From Nigrospora sphaerica (lineage: Eukaryota; Ascomycota; Sordariomycetes; Amphisphaeriales; Apiosporaceae), in the NCBI GenBank assembly GCA_018287875.1, contig JAGVVL010000001.1:4898001-4962000 (forward strand): a DNA stretch of 64,000 nucleotides, in the 5' to 3' direction. The notes under the pieces are model-generated. The model worked only from the letters and a program-made list of their open reading frames with translations, was not told the DNA's origin and ran no database searches. Each line of letters begins with the position of its first letter. Positions within the stretch are counted from its first letter, which is position 1. A program made the translations under genes and the position numbers. Shown piece after piece: positions 22,334-34,535 of the stretch.

Positions 22334-22756
22334 TGGGAACGCTTGGTCTCACTGGCCACAATGTGCGTTAGGCTCTGGGCAATGCGCTTTCGGCCGGCTG
22401 CTGTCGGTGACAGGCCGGAGATATGAGCCCTTTTCTAGTGAACGAGATAGGAGCACTACATTGTCATGACTTTATGGTACTAATGACCAAGATTCGAGTA
22501 CTACATCGTCATGACTTTATTGTTTGGAGGTGATGGTTGCGGACCGACTCGTGCTGCCCCAATTGGGTAACAATAATATCCAATTGATAAACCAATTATG
22601 AGCCTCCATTTTGATCACCCTTCCCGTGAGATCCGATCCCTAACTGGCAGCGGTCGAGACAACCGGGCACATATCTCCTTCTCTGGCCGGCGAAGCCCAT
22701 GCTCCCCTTTGCCCCGGCTCTGCGTTGAACTGGCCCTGCCCGGCGGCATCCCATCA
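22334..22756. other. Convergent intergenic region with direct repeat
   Basis: The 3' flanks of the phosphatase-like gene and the MFS gene. AT content rises here. It carries an imperfect direct repeat (22451-22477 and 22496-22522). No gene. Confidence 0.6.
22451..22522. repeat. Imperfect 27-bp direct repeat
   Basis: The two copies start gagcactacattgtcatgac (22451) and gagtactacatcgtcatgac (22496). They differ at 3 of 27 positions and are separated by 18 bases. They lie in the 3' flank shared by two convergent genes. Confidence 0.8.
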
Positions 22757-24941
22757 TTATCGCAAGCCCGTCATTTTGAGTAGATCGTGGCGATGAAAAT
22801 AGCTGCGGTTCCGCTTCCCGTAGATGTCTGTTCAGGGCGTGCGTGCCCCCGTTAGTCTCTGTCCGGTGGTGATGGGGTTTCTAACACGCACTGGGCTTGC
22901 GTGGGGGGGGGGGACGAGCCGGGTAAAACGAAGAGGGGGGACATACACATGGGGATGCTCAACAAGCAGACGACGACCTGCACCGACGCGATGGTGTAAA
23001 AGACCTTGGCGACGCCACCCTCGATCAGCCAGTCGTAGGCCTTGAAGGTGAGACCGAAACTGAAAAAGTTCTGTAGTCGGGCCCCCCAATAGTTAAAACG
23101 CATGATCCGGGAGAGAAGCGTAGGAAGGGTACTTGGGGGGGAAATGACTTGCCTTGAAGATGATGAGACACGTGAAGCCCTCGACGGCCAGGTCACCTGT
23201 TGGGGGGTGCAGCACCGTTAGCGAACCGCGAGACAACGGGGCCAGGCAAGCGGGAGAGGAATCCCGGGGGGCAGCCTACGGTACGCGTCTACAATGTACA
23301 GGGAGCTGGCCACGGCGCCAATGACCATGCCGGCGACCTCGAAGCCGAAGAACATGATGGGGACGGCCCAGTGATAGGGGCCCAGGCAGGTGGCGGCGAA
23401 GCCGTAGAGGCCGATGCTGCCGATGACGAACTGGGGGATGACGAGCAGGATGCGGAACTCGGGCTCGTAGACGCCGCCGTTGCGCCGGGTGAGGTACTTG
23501 GCGCTCCAGTCGGCGAGGGCGCCCGAGACGAAGTAGCCGAAGAGGGCGCCGAGGAAGGGCCCCGTGTACGAGTAGCCCGTGAGCACCTCGTTCCACCAGC
23601 GCGGCGGGCCGAGGAAGATGGCGGCGAGGATGACGCCGGTGAAGACGGTCCAGCCGATCATGGTGCCCTGGATCAGGCACGCCCAGAGGAACGCCGGCTG
23701 CGCGAAGAGGGGAAAGGGCCGGAGCAGTAGCTTGAAGAAGGCCTCGTCCGTCTTGCGGCCGTCGAAGAGGGCCAGCGACTGCGCGTACGTCTTTTTGGGG
23801 CGGACCGGGGCGGCGGCTGCGGCGACGCCGTGCTGCGGGCCGACGGCCGGCGCCTTCTCGTCGTGCATCGTGTGCCGGGACGAGTCGTCGTCGGCGGCCG
23901 GGGCCGCCGTCCCGATGTCCGTGTTCAGCTGGGCGTCGCGGCGGAAGGCCGTCTCGGGGCACAGGAAGACGACGCCGACGAGGCTGGCGGCGCAGAAGAT
24001 GGCGACGAGGTAAAAGGTCCACCACCAGCCGATGCTGTGCGTGATCTTGCCGACGACGACGGGTGTGAAGAAGGCGCCCCCGAACACGGCCAGGTTGGTA
24101 AAGGCCATCCGGGCGCCGCGTTGCTGCAGGCCGAGGAGAGACAGGCTGTCAGCCGCCACCCATCACCGCCGCCGGACCGGGGCCCGCCGTGGCGTTCGCT
24201 CACTTACATGGACAAAGTACAGGTCGCCGACGGCGGCGTTGACCAGCGACTCGAAGGGGGCCGTGCCCACGCCCTGGATCAGGCGGGCCCAGAGGAGACT
24301 CGTGTAGTTCTTACCGGCGGCACCGGCCCAGGCGCTCGAGGCGACGAGGATGACGGCGCCCAGGATGAACAGGTGCCGCTTGCCCCAAATGCGGCCCGAG
24401 GGCACGAAGAAGATGGCGGCGAAGCCGCAGCCGAGCAGGAAGTAACCCGTCAGCAGGGCGACGGGCGTGAAGCTCATCTGGAACCACACCGACAGCGTCA
24501 GGGTATTGGCGGCGAGGATGGGGCCCAGCGCCGTGGCGAAGATGGCCGTCACCGAGAGCACAAAGGTGATGAGGTCGCGCTTCCACAGCGGCCAGTTCAG
24601 AGGGTCATTGGGGTCGTCGGACGGCTGGGGGATCTACGGGGGACGAAGCGCTGCGTTAGAGAAGGAGGGCCGGGGGGGGGGGGGCTTGAAGCGGCGCTGA
24701 CGGGGCCGTCTCACCAATATGATGCCGTCCTTGTCGCACTTCAGGCCCGCGGGCGGACCAGACGAGGACTCGACCCTCTGCGGTGCGTTGGGGTCGTCAT
24801 AGTAGCGTGTGGTGCCTGGCGGGCGCGTCTCTGTTAGCAGTCGAGCCGAGCGAGGGAGTCCCGGATGCGGCTTTGGCCGTGGGGAGACAACTCACCGGGC
24901 ACATCTGGGTGGCCTCGGGGTTCAAGTATCCAGAGTCCCAT
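22757..24941 (-). CDS. MFS transporter, fungal carboxylate/drug-type carrier
   Basis: Major facilitator superfamily carrier in the plasma membrane or an organelle; substrate unknown. Seven exons on the minus strand: 24941-24896, 24815-24715, 24633-24208, 24123-23280, 23196-23153, 23070-22947 and 22827-22757, giving 551 residues. The start MGLWILEPRG fits the short acidic lead-in of this fungal family. The cytosolic lead-in contains PSDDPNDPLNWPLWKRD. N-half motifs include GRIWGKRHLFILGA and RLIQGVGTAPFESLV (motif C region). A hydrophilic central loop (about residues 265-330, Ala/Asp/Pro-rich) separates the halves. The C-half includes FGYFVSGALADW. The tail is YGKRNRSYFHRHDLLK. Six introns all keep phase. 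One (23071-23152) has a GC donor, and another contains a 13-base G run. Confidence 0.9.
23071..23152 (-). other. GC-AG intron in MFS transporter gene
   Basis: Donor TTCAAG|GCAAGT and acceptor CTACAG|AAC. Splicing joins CLIIFK to NFFSFGLTF, a conserved transmembrane stretch. A GT two codons on would break the frame. Confidence 0.8.
24672..24684 (+). repeat. 13-base G run inside an intron
   Basis: Homopolymer G13 on the plus strand (C13 in the transcript) within intron 24634-24714 of the MFS gene, between donor and branch region. Confidence 0.9.
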
Positions 24942-26719
24942 ATTGGCGCTGTTCACGGGAAGCTCGTCCTGGTGGAAACAAAAGGTCGTCGCGGCATGTC
25001 TGGCGGTTCGGTCGGGAAGATAAGAAAGCAACAAGGTCCTTTCGACCGCCGACGGGAAGCAGCGTGACAAACACCACCTGGGGCAACTGGATCCGTATAG
25101 AAGCTGGAAGTGTCTAACTAGTCTGCAATTGCCTGGTTAGACGCTTTCCATTGCCAAGAGAAGGGGGGGTTTATTAGTCGCAAGGGTAGGTGGTCCGATT
25201 CAGACGCGGGCGAGACGAGATAATCCGTCGATCTGCCCTGCCTAAGGTTTCCGGGAACAGCAAGAGAATGGAAATCAATACTCCAGCTGTCTCACCATAT
25301 GCCTCCAGCGCCCCGAGAGCCGGCCATATGAAATCGTATGAGCAGACTGCCGACCAAGGAAAAAGGTCGGAACGGCGGGAGCGCCGGAGGACGCACAGGA
25401 CGGCTAGTCCGCTTCCCGACGCCTTGTCTCCTTTCTTGACACCCACCATCTGGACGATGATGCATGGTTGTGCCCACCAAACAAGGTCAGTTCCGTGTAC
25501 ACTCGCCAGGGTCCTCCTCTCCCTCAACTGCGTCCCGTGGCCGGCAGGCAGGGGTCGAGCTTGTTAGATGTAATATAACATGGCGGCACTAGCGAAAGCT
25601 AAGCAGAAACTCTAGCTGTACTAACCCCATACGAGAGACTTGGCCGGCGCGGGGAGTGCCATGCGTCCGAGGCTGGCCTCATCTTCCGCCGGTAAGTCTG
25701 GAGGCCACATTGGCTGGATTGCAGTGTCATCAGTTGCTGAGAGGCCTGCTTTTTCTCCCTCGTGTTTTGGGCACTCTGGCCTCATAGTCCGGGTGCATTC
25801 GCAGGAAGCCGCATCCCATGTGAAGAGATACCCCTCCCTCCCCGTCCATCCGATACGAGGGATGATGATGGATTTGCAGTCCGTGTCTCCGAGTGTCTGC
25901 CACCTTTAAAATGCGGGCCAGAACCGATCAATGGCCACCTTGGGCATCGGACGGGGGGGGGGGCGAGGGAGCCCACTTACCGGGGCCACTAATAGCACCT
26001 TCCACCCCAGGGCCATCCACTCCTCCCATTTACTGGGAAGCTCGCAGGTATGGGGGAACGGGGGACCTGGAGCATCGATGCGGGTGCCTATGTCAACGCC
26101 AGCGTCGTGTCTGGTTGTGATCAACAGCTTCCAAGCTCCCGCGTCCTCCGGCCGGCTACCTCTCCAACCCCCCCCCAGGAAAACACGGCTGGCACGGAGT
26201 CCAGAGAGGTAGTTGAACGTGGTAGAGGCCCATTAAGGAGACCTCGTACTATGGATGGGTATCGCGTCTAGCCCCCGTCTATCTGCTCCGAGGCAATCTT
26301 GTCCGCCGACCGACAGCAGATGGTGGTGCGCCATGGCCAGATCAGGCCAAGTTTGGCGCCGCGGCGTCGCTAACGCGCTGGGCAATGGACATGGTCGTAT
26401 CCATCCTACGGCTCCAGGTGTCTTGCCCACCCTGAACGCTGGGCGCAGAGAAGGAGAGGGCTGGTCGAGCAGCGAACCGGTTCCTTGCCTCGGGAAAATC
26501 ACCCCAGACAGGGGAGGAAAACAGTGTGTCCCCGGCCCTGCCCTGTGAATAAAACTCCAGTACCTCGTCGTCGCGCTGTTCCCGAAGCAAGCTGACTAGT
26601 ACTGTCCTCTTCGCTTGCGCATTCCGAGCCATTCAACTCATCGCTGTCTCATACTCCCTTAAGGCGGCCTAACGACCCGACCAGACACTTCCCGGACCGC
26701 CATCTCGTAACCCAGCAAG
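24942..26719. other. Divergent intergenic region MFS/CFEM
   Basis: About 1.8 kb with the two promoters. Short C and G runs (25951-25962, 26163-26172) occur. Only short unbiased frames are open; no RNA gene seen. Confidence 0.55.
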
Positions 26720-27619
26720 ATGAGAGCTACCGTCGTCGCCAGCTTGGCCTTCTGCGGCATAGCCGCCGCGCAAAATCTCGGCCAGCTGCCCACATGCGCT
26801 GTGAGTGAAGCTCCCGTCCTGCCCACCTCGCGACAATGAGCGCAGAACAGAGTGGAGGCGGCCCCGGCTCGTCTTCAGTCGACGACGAATACCACAGCTG
26901 ACCAGTACAAACCCCCAGACGTCGTGCCTGACCGGCTTCACGAGCGGTGGCGAAATTGGAGGCTGTCCCCAACTGTAAGGAGCTTCACGTGGTCTTCCCT
27001 GCACCTTCGGCCTCTCGACAGCACGCTTTCCCTTGAGCGTACCACGTCCTGTTGCTATACTGGTTGCAGCGCGCGTGGCCCTGAAACACAATCCACCCGA
27101 TACCACTGGCGTGTAGATACTGACTGCAAGAACTGCAGAGACGCCAAGTGCATCTGCGCCAGCACCTCCTTCATCGACAGCATCGCTTGCTGTCTGGCCG
27201 ACGCCTGCCCTGAGAATGATCAAAAGGCAGCCGTACAGTTTGCCAGCACCTTTTGCGGCACCCAGGGCGTCAAGGTAAGCCCCCCGAATACTTGTCCGCC
27301 GAACTGTACTTGTATTTGCTGGGCACCCCAGGGCGTCTTCCAAACCCACACAGCGGCGTTACTGACGCAGAACACGCAGGTCCCGAACGAAGTCGTCTGC
27401 AAATCGTCCTCGGCGGTGCCGACAGGCACCTCCGCCCCCAGCGGGACGGCCTCGGCCAGTGGCACAGTCCCAGCCACCAGCACAGCCGCGAGCACAACGC
27501 CCGCAGCTTCAACAGAGACCAAGCCGTCGCCAGCCCCGAACGCAGGACCCCACAACGCTGCCGCACCTGGTTTTACCGGCCTTCTCGGCGGTCTTGCTGC
27601 CGCTCTGGCCTTTCTTTAG
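26720..27619 (+). CDS. CFEM-domain GPI-anchored-type protein
   Basis: Small extracellular protein with the fungus-specific CFEM fold, which in known members binds haem or acts in adhesion and host interaction. Exons 26720-26800, 26919-26974, 27139-27274 and 27380-27619 give 170 residues. A signal peptide (1-17) precedes the CFEM domain (about 23-90). Cysteines fall in the expected order: C26, C30, C43, CIC at 50-52, CC in SIACCLADAC, and a last Cys in FASTFCG. Asp47 (CPQLDAKC) matches the axial haem-ligand position. A Ser/Thr/Ala/Pro-rich stalk follows, then a hydrophobic C-terminus (FTGLLGGLAAALAFL) typical of GPI signals. The acceptor of intron two (CTGCAG|AGAC) was chosen because only it restores LDAKCIC. 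Intron three (27275-27379) is 105 nt and stop-free, so retention stays in frame. Confidence 0.88.
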
Positions 27620-30600
27620 TGGTGATGACCGACAGGAGGCAAGGCTGTTGGGAACAGGACACGGGGCCCGCGCATCTTACCTTATCATTCCCGACGGCAA
27701 TACTGCCAGGATAGGTGGTTGGCTTGGTGTCGTCAGCCCATCCGCACAAGCGGCACTGTGCCGGCATGTATGGACGCGGCATGGCGGACCAGCATATCCG
27801 ATCGAAGATCCCAACTGCCATTCCCGGAACCTTTCTGTATCCAATCAGTTTCTCTTTCTCTTTACCGCTTACTAACCCCCCTTTGCTGGATACATACTGG
27901 CTTATCAAGCCGCTGTGAGTTGCCGCGTCCTGGTGAGAAGTCGTTTTGCACTGGATGGCGAGGACAGACAGGTCAGTTTCTTCTGCGGGGAATATCTGCC
28001 CGACCACAGTAAACCCTGGGCTACCCTTGCCAGCAAAAGTAAATCGAACGTCCCAATAGAAAGGCTACACGAACAACAGATCCGCGGAACGTTGTGAAAC
28101 CAAGTGAGCCAGCAGGTGCCCACTGTATAAGGACGGGGCCATCCGATCGGGTTCCAGAAGGCGGATGGGAGCAATCGGGTACCGCCTGGGCACAGCTACC
28201 TGGCGCATCCGGGCTGCATGTCCTGGGCCAGTGGCGCTTCTGCTCCAAGCAACCCTGGCCCTGGCCCGCCTGCCTCTTCTTCCTGTGGTTCCAGAATTGT
28301 CGGAGAAGGATGGTGCATACGATCCGAGCGTACATTAGGGACGGCGCGGGCGCGCGACCCGAGACGGCCCGTCGGCCGTCATCCGCTCGAGGGCGGAATT
28401 CCTAGCTGGAGTCGACAATCGCCTGGGTCCTGCGGGCGGCCAACCGCAGGCCGCGGCATCGGCGAAGAAGAGAAAAGACGTGGCCCGCTCGGCCCCAGGC
28501 TGCGGTCAGACGCCCACTGCCACTCCTCAGAAGCTAGAAGAGCGGTTCCTCGCGTGGGCCAACGACACGCGACCCTGGGGCTGGTTCCCCTGCATGGCAT
28601 TTGTGAAGTGGCGTGCAGCGCTGCGTGATAACCGACGTCGTTGCTGGAATAAATACACGGGTGCACCTTGCTGAGCAGGCCGAGACCAGGCGTGCTGGGG
28701 CCCGGCATGACCTGCCACGCTGCGGCGCGACCATGGTATGGGAGGTCGTTGGAAGTGAGCAGGTGGGATGGGCGCAATTGCAGCGGGCCAGCGCACGGAA
28801 GACGCACGTCTTGCGAACCCATGCGTGCCGCCGGCCTTTGTAACGCGCAGGGCTGCCGTCGCTTCACGTCAAACCCTCAGTGGTGTCGTCGACGGTAAGC
28901 ACGGGGATTCTTCCATGGCCTGCTGGCCGGACAGCCCGGCCGGCGGTGTGCGGGCGGGCAGGTTGGGGAATGGAGCCGCGCACACACGACAACACGGCTC
29001 CCATCATGCTACACACCGACCGCGCGCGACGGCTTTGGACAGGTGAGATATGCCGGTTCGGGAAGCGGGTGGAGGGTGAGGTGGGTAGGGGTCATGGGCT
29101 CGGGGGGCCAAGGCGCAGATGATGGGAAACAACACAGGGTCGGTCGGGGAGTCCCGCGTGTTTCAGCGCATCCCAACCCCGACGTGGATCGCGGGCGCCC
29201 GGTCAAGGGGAAGGGGCGGAAAGGAAGAAGTGGGCAACGACATGGATGTGGATGGCACCACTGACCTATGGTAGGCAGGTAGCGGTATACTGTGTACTAA
29301 ACCGTAGGGGCGACGCAAGGGCTGCTGAATGGATGCCTTGGACGACGTCCGGTAGGGTAGGACCGGGAGTTTTTAGGGGCGGGTTCGCCGGCAACAGCCA
29401 TGTACAACGTAAGCCCTCGGGTAGGTGCCATTTTACAGGTAGTTAGGCCGACTTGTACTACCCGCCAACGTAGACCAACCTCGTGTACTAAGGTTACTGT
29501 GTAAGTAGGTAGGTAAGCATTCAAGGAGCCAAGGTCCTCTTACCAAGAGGTACGCACTCTCCCATTCAATGTAAGCGCATAAAGAAAGGCCCAAACACAA
29601 AGAACCCGGCCACGGTGCCGCCGTCGCTGCCGCTCATACCGCGGTTCACAGGAGGTAATTTCTCGTCGGAAGATGGATGGCGATAAGATAATGAATCCGT
29701 GTCAGCCTGCCGGACAGCCATGGATTTGGATGTAGCCACTTAGGTATGTGGTAAGCATCGATACGTCCTCACCCGGGGATAGGGAAGAGCGCTTCGGCAT
29801 AACGAAAACCCTTCTGGCCGTCTCCGGCCTGTGCTCCGTTAGCAAGTACCTACCAAAGATGGCCCAGTGAGAGAAAATCGCAATTACCCATTCGGTTACC
29901 TCTTCGTCGCCATGTCCACAGCTCCCCTCCATGCGACACGGTCGATCGACCGCCATTCCATATTGGGACGTCCATCGTTGTGGCCAGTCAAGACAAACCC
30001 GCCAGCCCCGACCGTTCCACCTCTTTTCGCTGTCGTGTTTCCGGCGGGCCCCCGAACCCCCTTCCCCGAACCGCCCGACTTGGACGTTGAGGCTCAGCCC
30101 GGCCACGCGCTGGATACGAAAACGGACAGAGTTCGGGTCGCGCCGGCTTATTGGCTGGCGGGCCCATGACCGTCCCAATTGGGCGTTTTTGGGGTAAAAC
30201 GTGTCATCTTTCAGTTTCCCACCGATCGTCCTTCCTGTTCCTTGTCGGCGGGAGCCCGACGACCTGTTTGGCGTCGAAGCTCGATCGGCGACCTCGGAGC
30301 GCGAATCGGCCGCGGGGCCAGAAACGACGAGGACGGCATCCGGACATACCATGTAGGTACATCATAGCCTGCGCGCATTGTCGCCCCTCCCCCAGCCCCC
30401 TTTGCCGACACAGCACCAGTACGGGCACTAGACAAAGTCCCAACGGGGATCCAGGGTTGCATTCGGGGGGGGGACAGACGAGGTGCTCTAACGTGACAAC
30501 GTGCCTTCGAGACCCCTTGCATGACGAGCCCGCCTCCCTTGATCTAGCTGTCTCGATGCCAACGTTTGTTCAGCCCACCAACACCCGATGACGCCACCCA

Positions 30601-33600
30601 ACGGCCAGGGCGGATACCATTCATTGTGATACTCTGGCACCAATCCACGGATGCTTCGGAATGAGCGCTCCCCTGCCTGCTTGTCCGCCTGCCTGCTAGC
30701 CCGCTACGTACATATGTGCTTGGCATATATTGAACCCGCTTGTCAACGTGAGGAGGTTGCACAAAGATGCGCAGAGACGGGCTGGAGCCCGTGGCTCTCT
30801 AGCGCAGCCAACTTGGCCAGGGATTTTCTTGTGGAAGACCACATTAACTTCGCCGGGCTGCAACGTTAGGCAAACGAAAACAAATTGCCATAATCCCATC
30901 ACCATAACGGTGTCGGAAATCAGCATATCCTCTTCTCCAAACCGGTATCCTCGGAAGTCTAACGGCCGGCTGCGACAAGGGTTAGTTCGTAGGCATCACA
31001 CCATGGCCATTGCTGGCCGGCACCGTGTCTGCCGGCGATGGGCGGGAGGCTGTAGGGGCGCTGAGATGGGGAGCAATGGAGGCCACCCGGGTAGTATCAC
31101 GCGGCGGTTGCATCGTCGCCGACGACGTCCCTGCTGAGCAGGTGGCATAAGAAGTACGTGCGGGTGAGGTTACGGTGTGCCAATTTGGTAATATACCCGT
31201 GATACCCGAAGAAGCGTTGAACTTGGTTACGGACGGGTGTCGTGCATCAAAAGCTACCACAAACCCGCCATGTACTGTGTATGATAGCGAGGAGGCTTCC
31301 GACTCGTCAAACAGACCGGGGTGGTAGCCCGGGCTATGCTAGCGTGAAGGGTCCATATTCGGAGGGCAAAGCTGCGATGGCGGTATTCCAATGGATGATG
31401 AATACCTGGAGACATCCCTGGGGCCCACGGTGCCCCATTGTTGCTGTGCCGCTGTGCGACAACCTGCACCTGCTGGGATGAATTGTTTTTGTATCGTCCG
31501 AAAGGAGCGCGAGTGCGAGAGGGAGAGATACAGAGAGAGAGGAGAGAGGACCAGGGTATGTATCCTTGCGGTGTGACCTGACACTGCTTCCAGAATGGAG
31601 ACTACGCAGGAGGAGGTAGGTAGCAGACGTGACGAGTATGGATGCTATAGATGAGATGTCCTACTTACGTCCTGCTTCGGGTAAGTACCTCTCGGGCTTG
31701 CTTAGGTAGCCGAGTGGTATGGACCTAAATGTATGTGGGGAGTAAGGTAGGTAGGAAGAGATAGGTACCTAGGTCCTGTACGTTACATAAACAATGCGTG
31801 TAAGCCCCCGCGTACGTGGAGAAGGAAGAACAGCCCACGCCGACGACACACCTTGCTTCCCTGTATAACTCAAAATCCTTCACGGTCTCCAATGATCCCC
31901 ACAGCATTCCACTCTTTGCCTTCCGTCGAACTTGGACTGGACTTGCTGGCTCGGCAGTTCGAGAGTTACCTCTGGCATCGTCCATCACCGCAGGGGAGAC
32001 CTGTCAGCTACTCATACAAGTACATCGTATGTGCGTGGGACGGAGGGCTTCCACCGGCTTCCCGAGGTCATGGAATCCATCCAGGGCCTGCTCGCGTGGT
32101 ATGTGTGTTTCTCGTGCTGCAGGGGAGCAAAAGCTTTAACCTGCGGGCCCACTCGCTCTTGCCGTAACAGTAAATACCGGTTCCGGTCCCTGTCGCGCCA
32201 TCCCTCTCTCTCCTCACCGGCTTCCCCCTTGACCCGACGGAATCGTGCAGGCCGGATGGTGAGAGCACCGTATGCGCACGCACATGTCGCAGAGTACCAG
32301 CCTCACCTCGACCGTGGTTACTAAGTAGGCTGTTCTGAAAAATACCCTCGCTTCCAAGCAGGAGGGCATATAGTAGACACTACCTAAGAAAATACGGTGG
32401 ACCAACTGTACCAAGGGGCCATCATTCGCTTACTAGCTTAACGGTCAGGCTGCTTAGGTTTGCTACCTAGTTTCTTGCTTGGCGAAATAAACCGTCCTGT
32501 GCGCAGTGTTTAGTATGGATGCATTTGTGTGCGTGCGTCATGGCTCGGACCTCCAACGGTCGGTGGGAACGCGTTCTCAGCCATGGATGTTCGGACCCCC
32601 CCTTCGACTGGGCCTCCTTGTCCTCGTTACCGCACTTCGGAACTTTTTGTCCAGTCGCCTGCAGATGCTGCTGCTGGGGAACGACGGATTCCCGCGGACT
32701 ACAGAGAGAACTAGAGGCTCCCTCGTCACATAAGGTACTGCGTACCTTACCTGCCTTGGCGGCATCTTCGTAGCTTAGCCGGGCAATGAATAGTTATGGA
32801 CCTATGCGTGGATCCTCGACAGCATCAACTAGTCCAGGTGGGTGAGCATGCGCGTCCGTCCATCCGTACCACACATAGTCAGGTTACAGGCCGTGCCCCG
32901 GTCGCTGCATACCCTGACAGCTAAACACAGGCTCGTCGGCGCGTCTTGACCGTCCATATAGTTAGTATGCAGAGACTTTCGTCTGAACTTGCTCGAAAGG
33001 GGGTGGCTTCGATGGGCGTTCGCTAGGTTGTGAGTAGGAGTGGGGGCTGGCTTCCTTGGGTCGCCCATCCGGCTGGCAAAAGCGAGCGCGGGCGCTTGCC
33101 ACCTATGCCGGAGTGAAGCTGCACCGGTGTGCAAAAGTGTCTCCTACGCAGCTTTCCTCGCCTCGTCGGGATCCGGCTCTGACGTCCGTCGGGTCAAACC
33201 AGGGCCGAGTGGTGACAAGTGGGAGCGTATCGACCTCCGGCACCGGCCGTGGGTGAAGGTGTAGGTCGAGGAGTTGAGGCTGGGTTGTTGGCATGTGCGC
33301 CTCTCGGCCCTAATGGATGAGATGGATGAGGTAAGTTACACAGTCCCCCCTGCGTGCGCGGGCCGGCATTCTTGTGTTTGCTATCCCAATCCGGGGTCCG
33401 CGTCCCAGACGGGCCTTACGCTCCCCGCAGCCCTGTAATTTGGTACTGCGAGTATTGCTTGCTTTTCCCACGTCGCTCGAGCACAGCCGAAGCGTAGCTC
33501 GTCTCTCCGTGGTCCCATCCAAGTGGGCCCCCGTGCGCACCTTCACCACCGTCGGCGCAACCTCATGCCTGCAGGAGCACCGTGTGGCATACCGACGGAT

Positions 33601-33701
33601 GGATCGGTCGCCTCTCCTGTCGGTCCTGCGCGCCGGGCCACCCGTGCCATGGCTGTTCGTGTTTGAGGAGAGCGGCCAGCAGCAAGAGAGCCCGCCCGGT
33701 G

Positions 33702-33748
33702 GCGGCGCTGGCGGTGACGGCGACGGCGACGGCGACGGCGAAGGCGGT
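33702..33748 (+). repeat. (GGCGAC)n microsatellite
   Basis: Repeated ggcgac units (about six, imperfect) flanked by ggcggcgctggcggt. It lies in the gene-poor stretch. Confidence 0.8.
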
Positions 33749-34489
33749 TGCGGGGGACCTAGGGTCGCCTCGAGTTCGGCACCCCAAGAGCTGGAACGAG
33801 GGTACAGCACGACGAGGTGCGACACGACCTATATTGGAATCAACGGGGGGTCCCACCTGTCATGCATGCTCTCCGCTGGGCTGCTGCTGCTGCCCGCCCA
33901 GTTCCGGAGGGTCGCGATTGCCCCACCCATGCCACCCACGCGAGTGGTACATCCGTTTCATCGGTCCTCTAGCGGCTCAAGGCCACACGGTATGAGAAAT
34001 CCTCAACGCCCGGTTGGACCGAACACCAGAAGTTCACGCGCCCTGCAATCCCTTCATCCCCTCCCAGGTGGGAATGTGATGGGATGGGTGGACGATGCTT
34101 GGTGCTCCGTTTTACAACCCGTGTGTGGGGAGTATGACTGGTGGTCAAAAATGCGCAAGTAGCACGGGAATTGAGTACTGCACGTTCCCTCGTCAGTACC
34201 AGATTTGCCTTGCCTGCCCTTTTCTGGCTCTCGCTCTCTGTTTAGTCTCCCCTTTTCTTTCTCCTCCCCCACCCGAACTTCGTCGAGCGCGCGCGCACAC
34301 ACACACACACAATCCCTTCCCATTTCCTTCCCTCCCCCCGGGCCTTCTACGTACTGGAACATCATCCTACGGGGCGACGCACCGTGGCACTAATATGTCG
34401 TAGGGCCGTCCGGCGGACTCCGGGACGGACAGGCGGATATGAGCCATGGGCAGCCCCCCCCGTTATGGGGACATGCAGGCACATGGACC

Positions 34490-34535
34490 GCCCACCACAT
34501 ACATACACACACGCTCACACACACACACGCTCTCT
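34490..34535 (+). repeat. CA/CTCA-rich simple repeat
   Basis: Imperfect cacaca and cacgctcacac iterations followed by tctctctc; a shorter acacacacac run lies at 34296-34312. Confidence 0.75.

Noticed and set aside
33374..34162. 262-codon plus-strand ORF with Gly/Asp repeats
   Set aside because: It begins at a non-ATG codon and its Gly-Asp run is simply the (ggcgac)n microsatellite; no domain or splice support.
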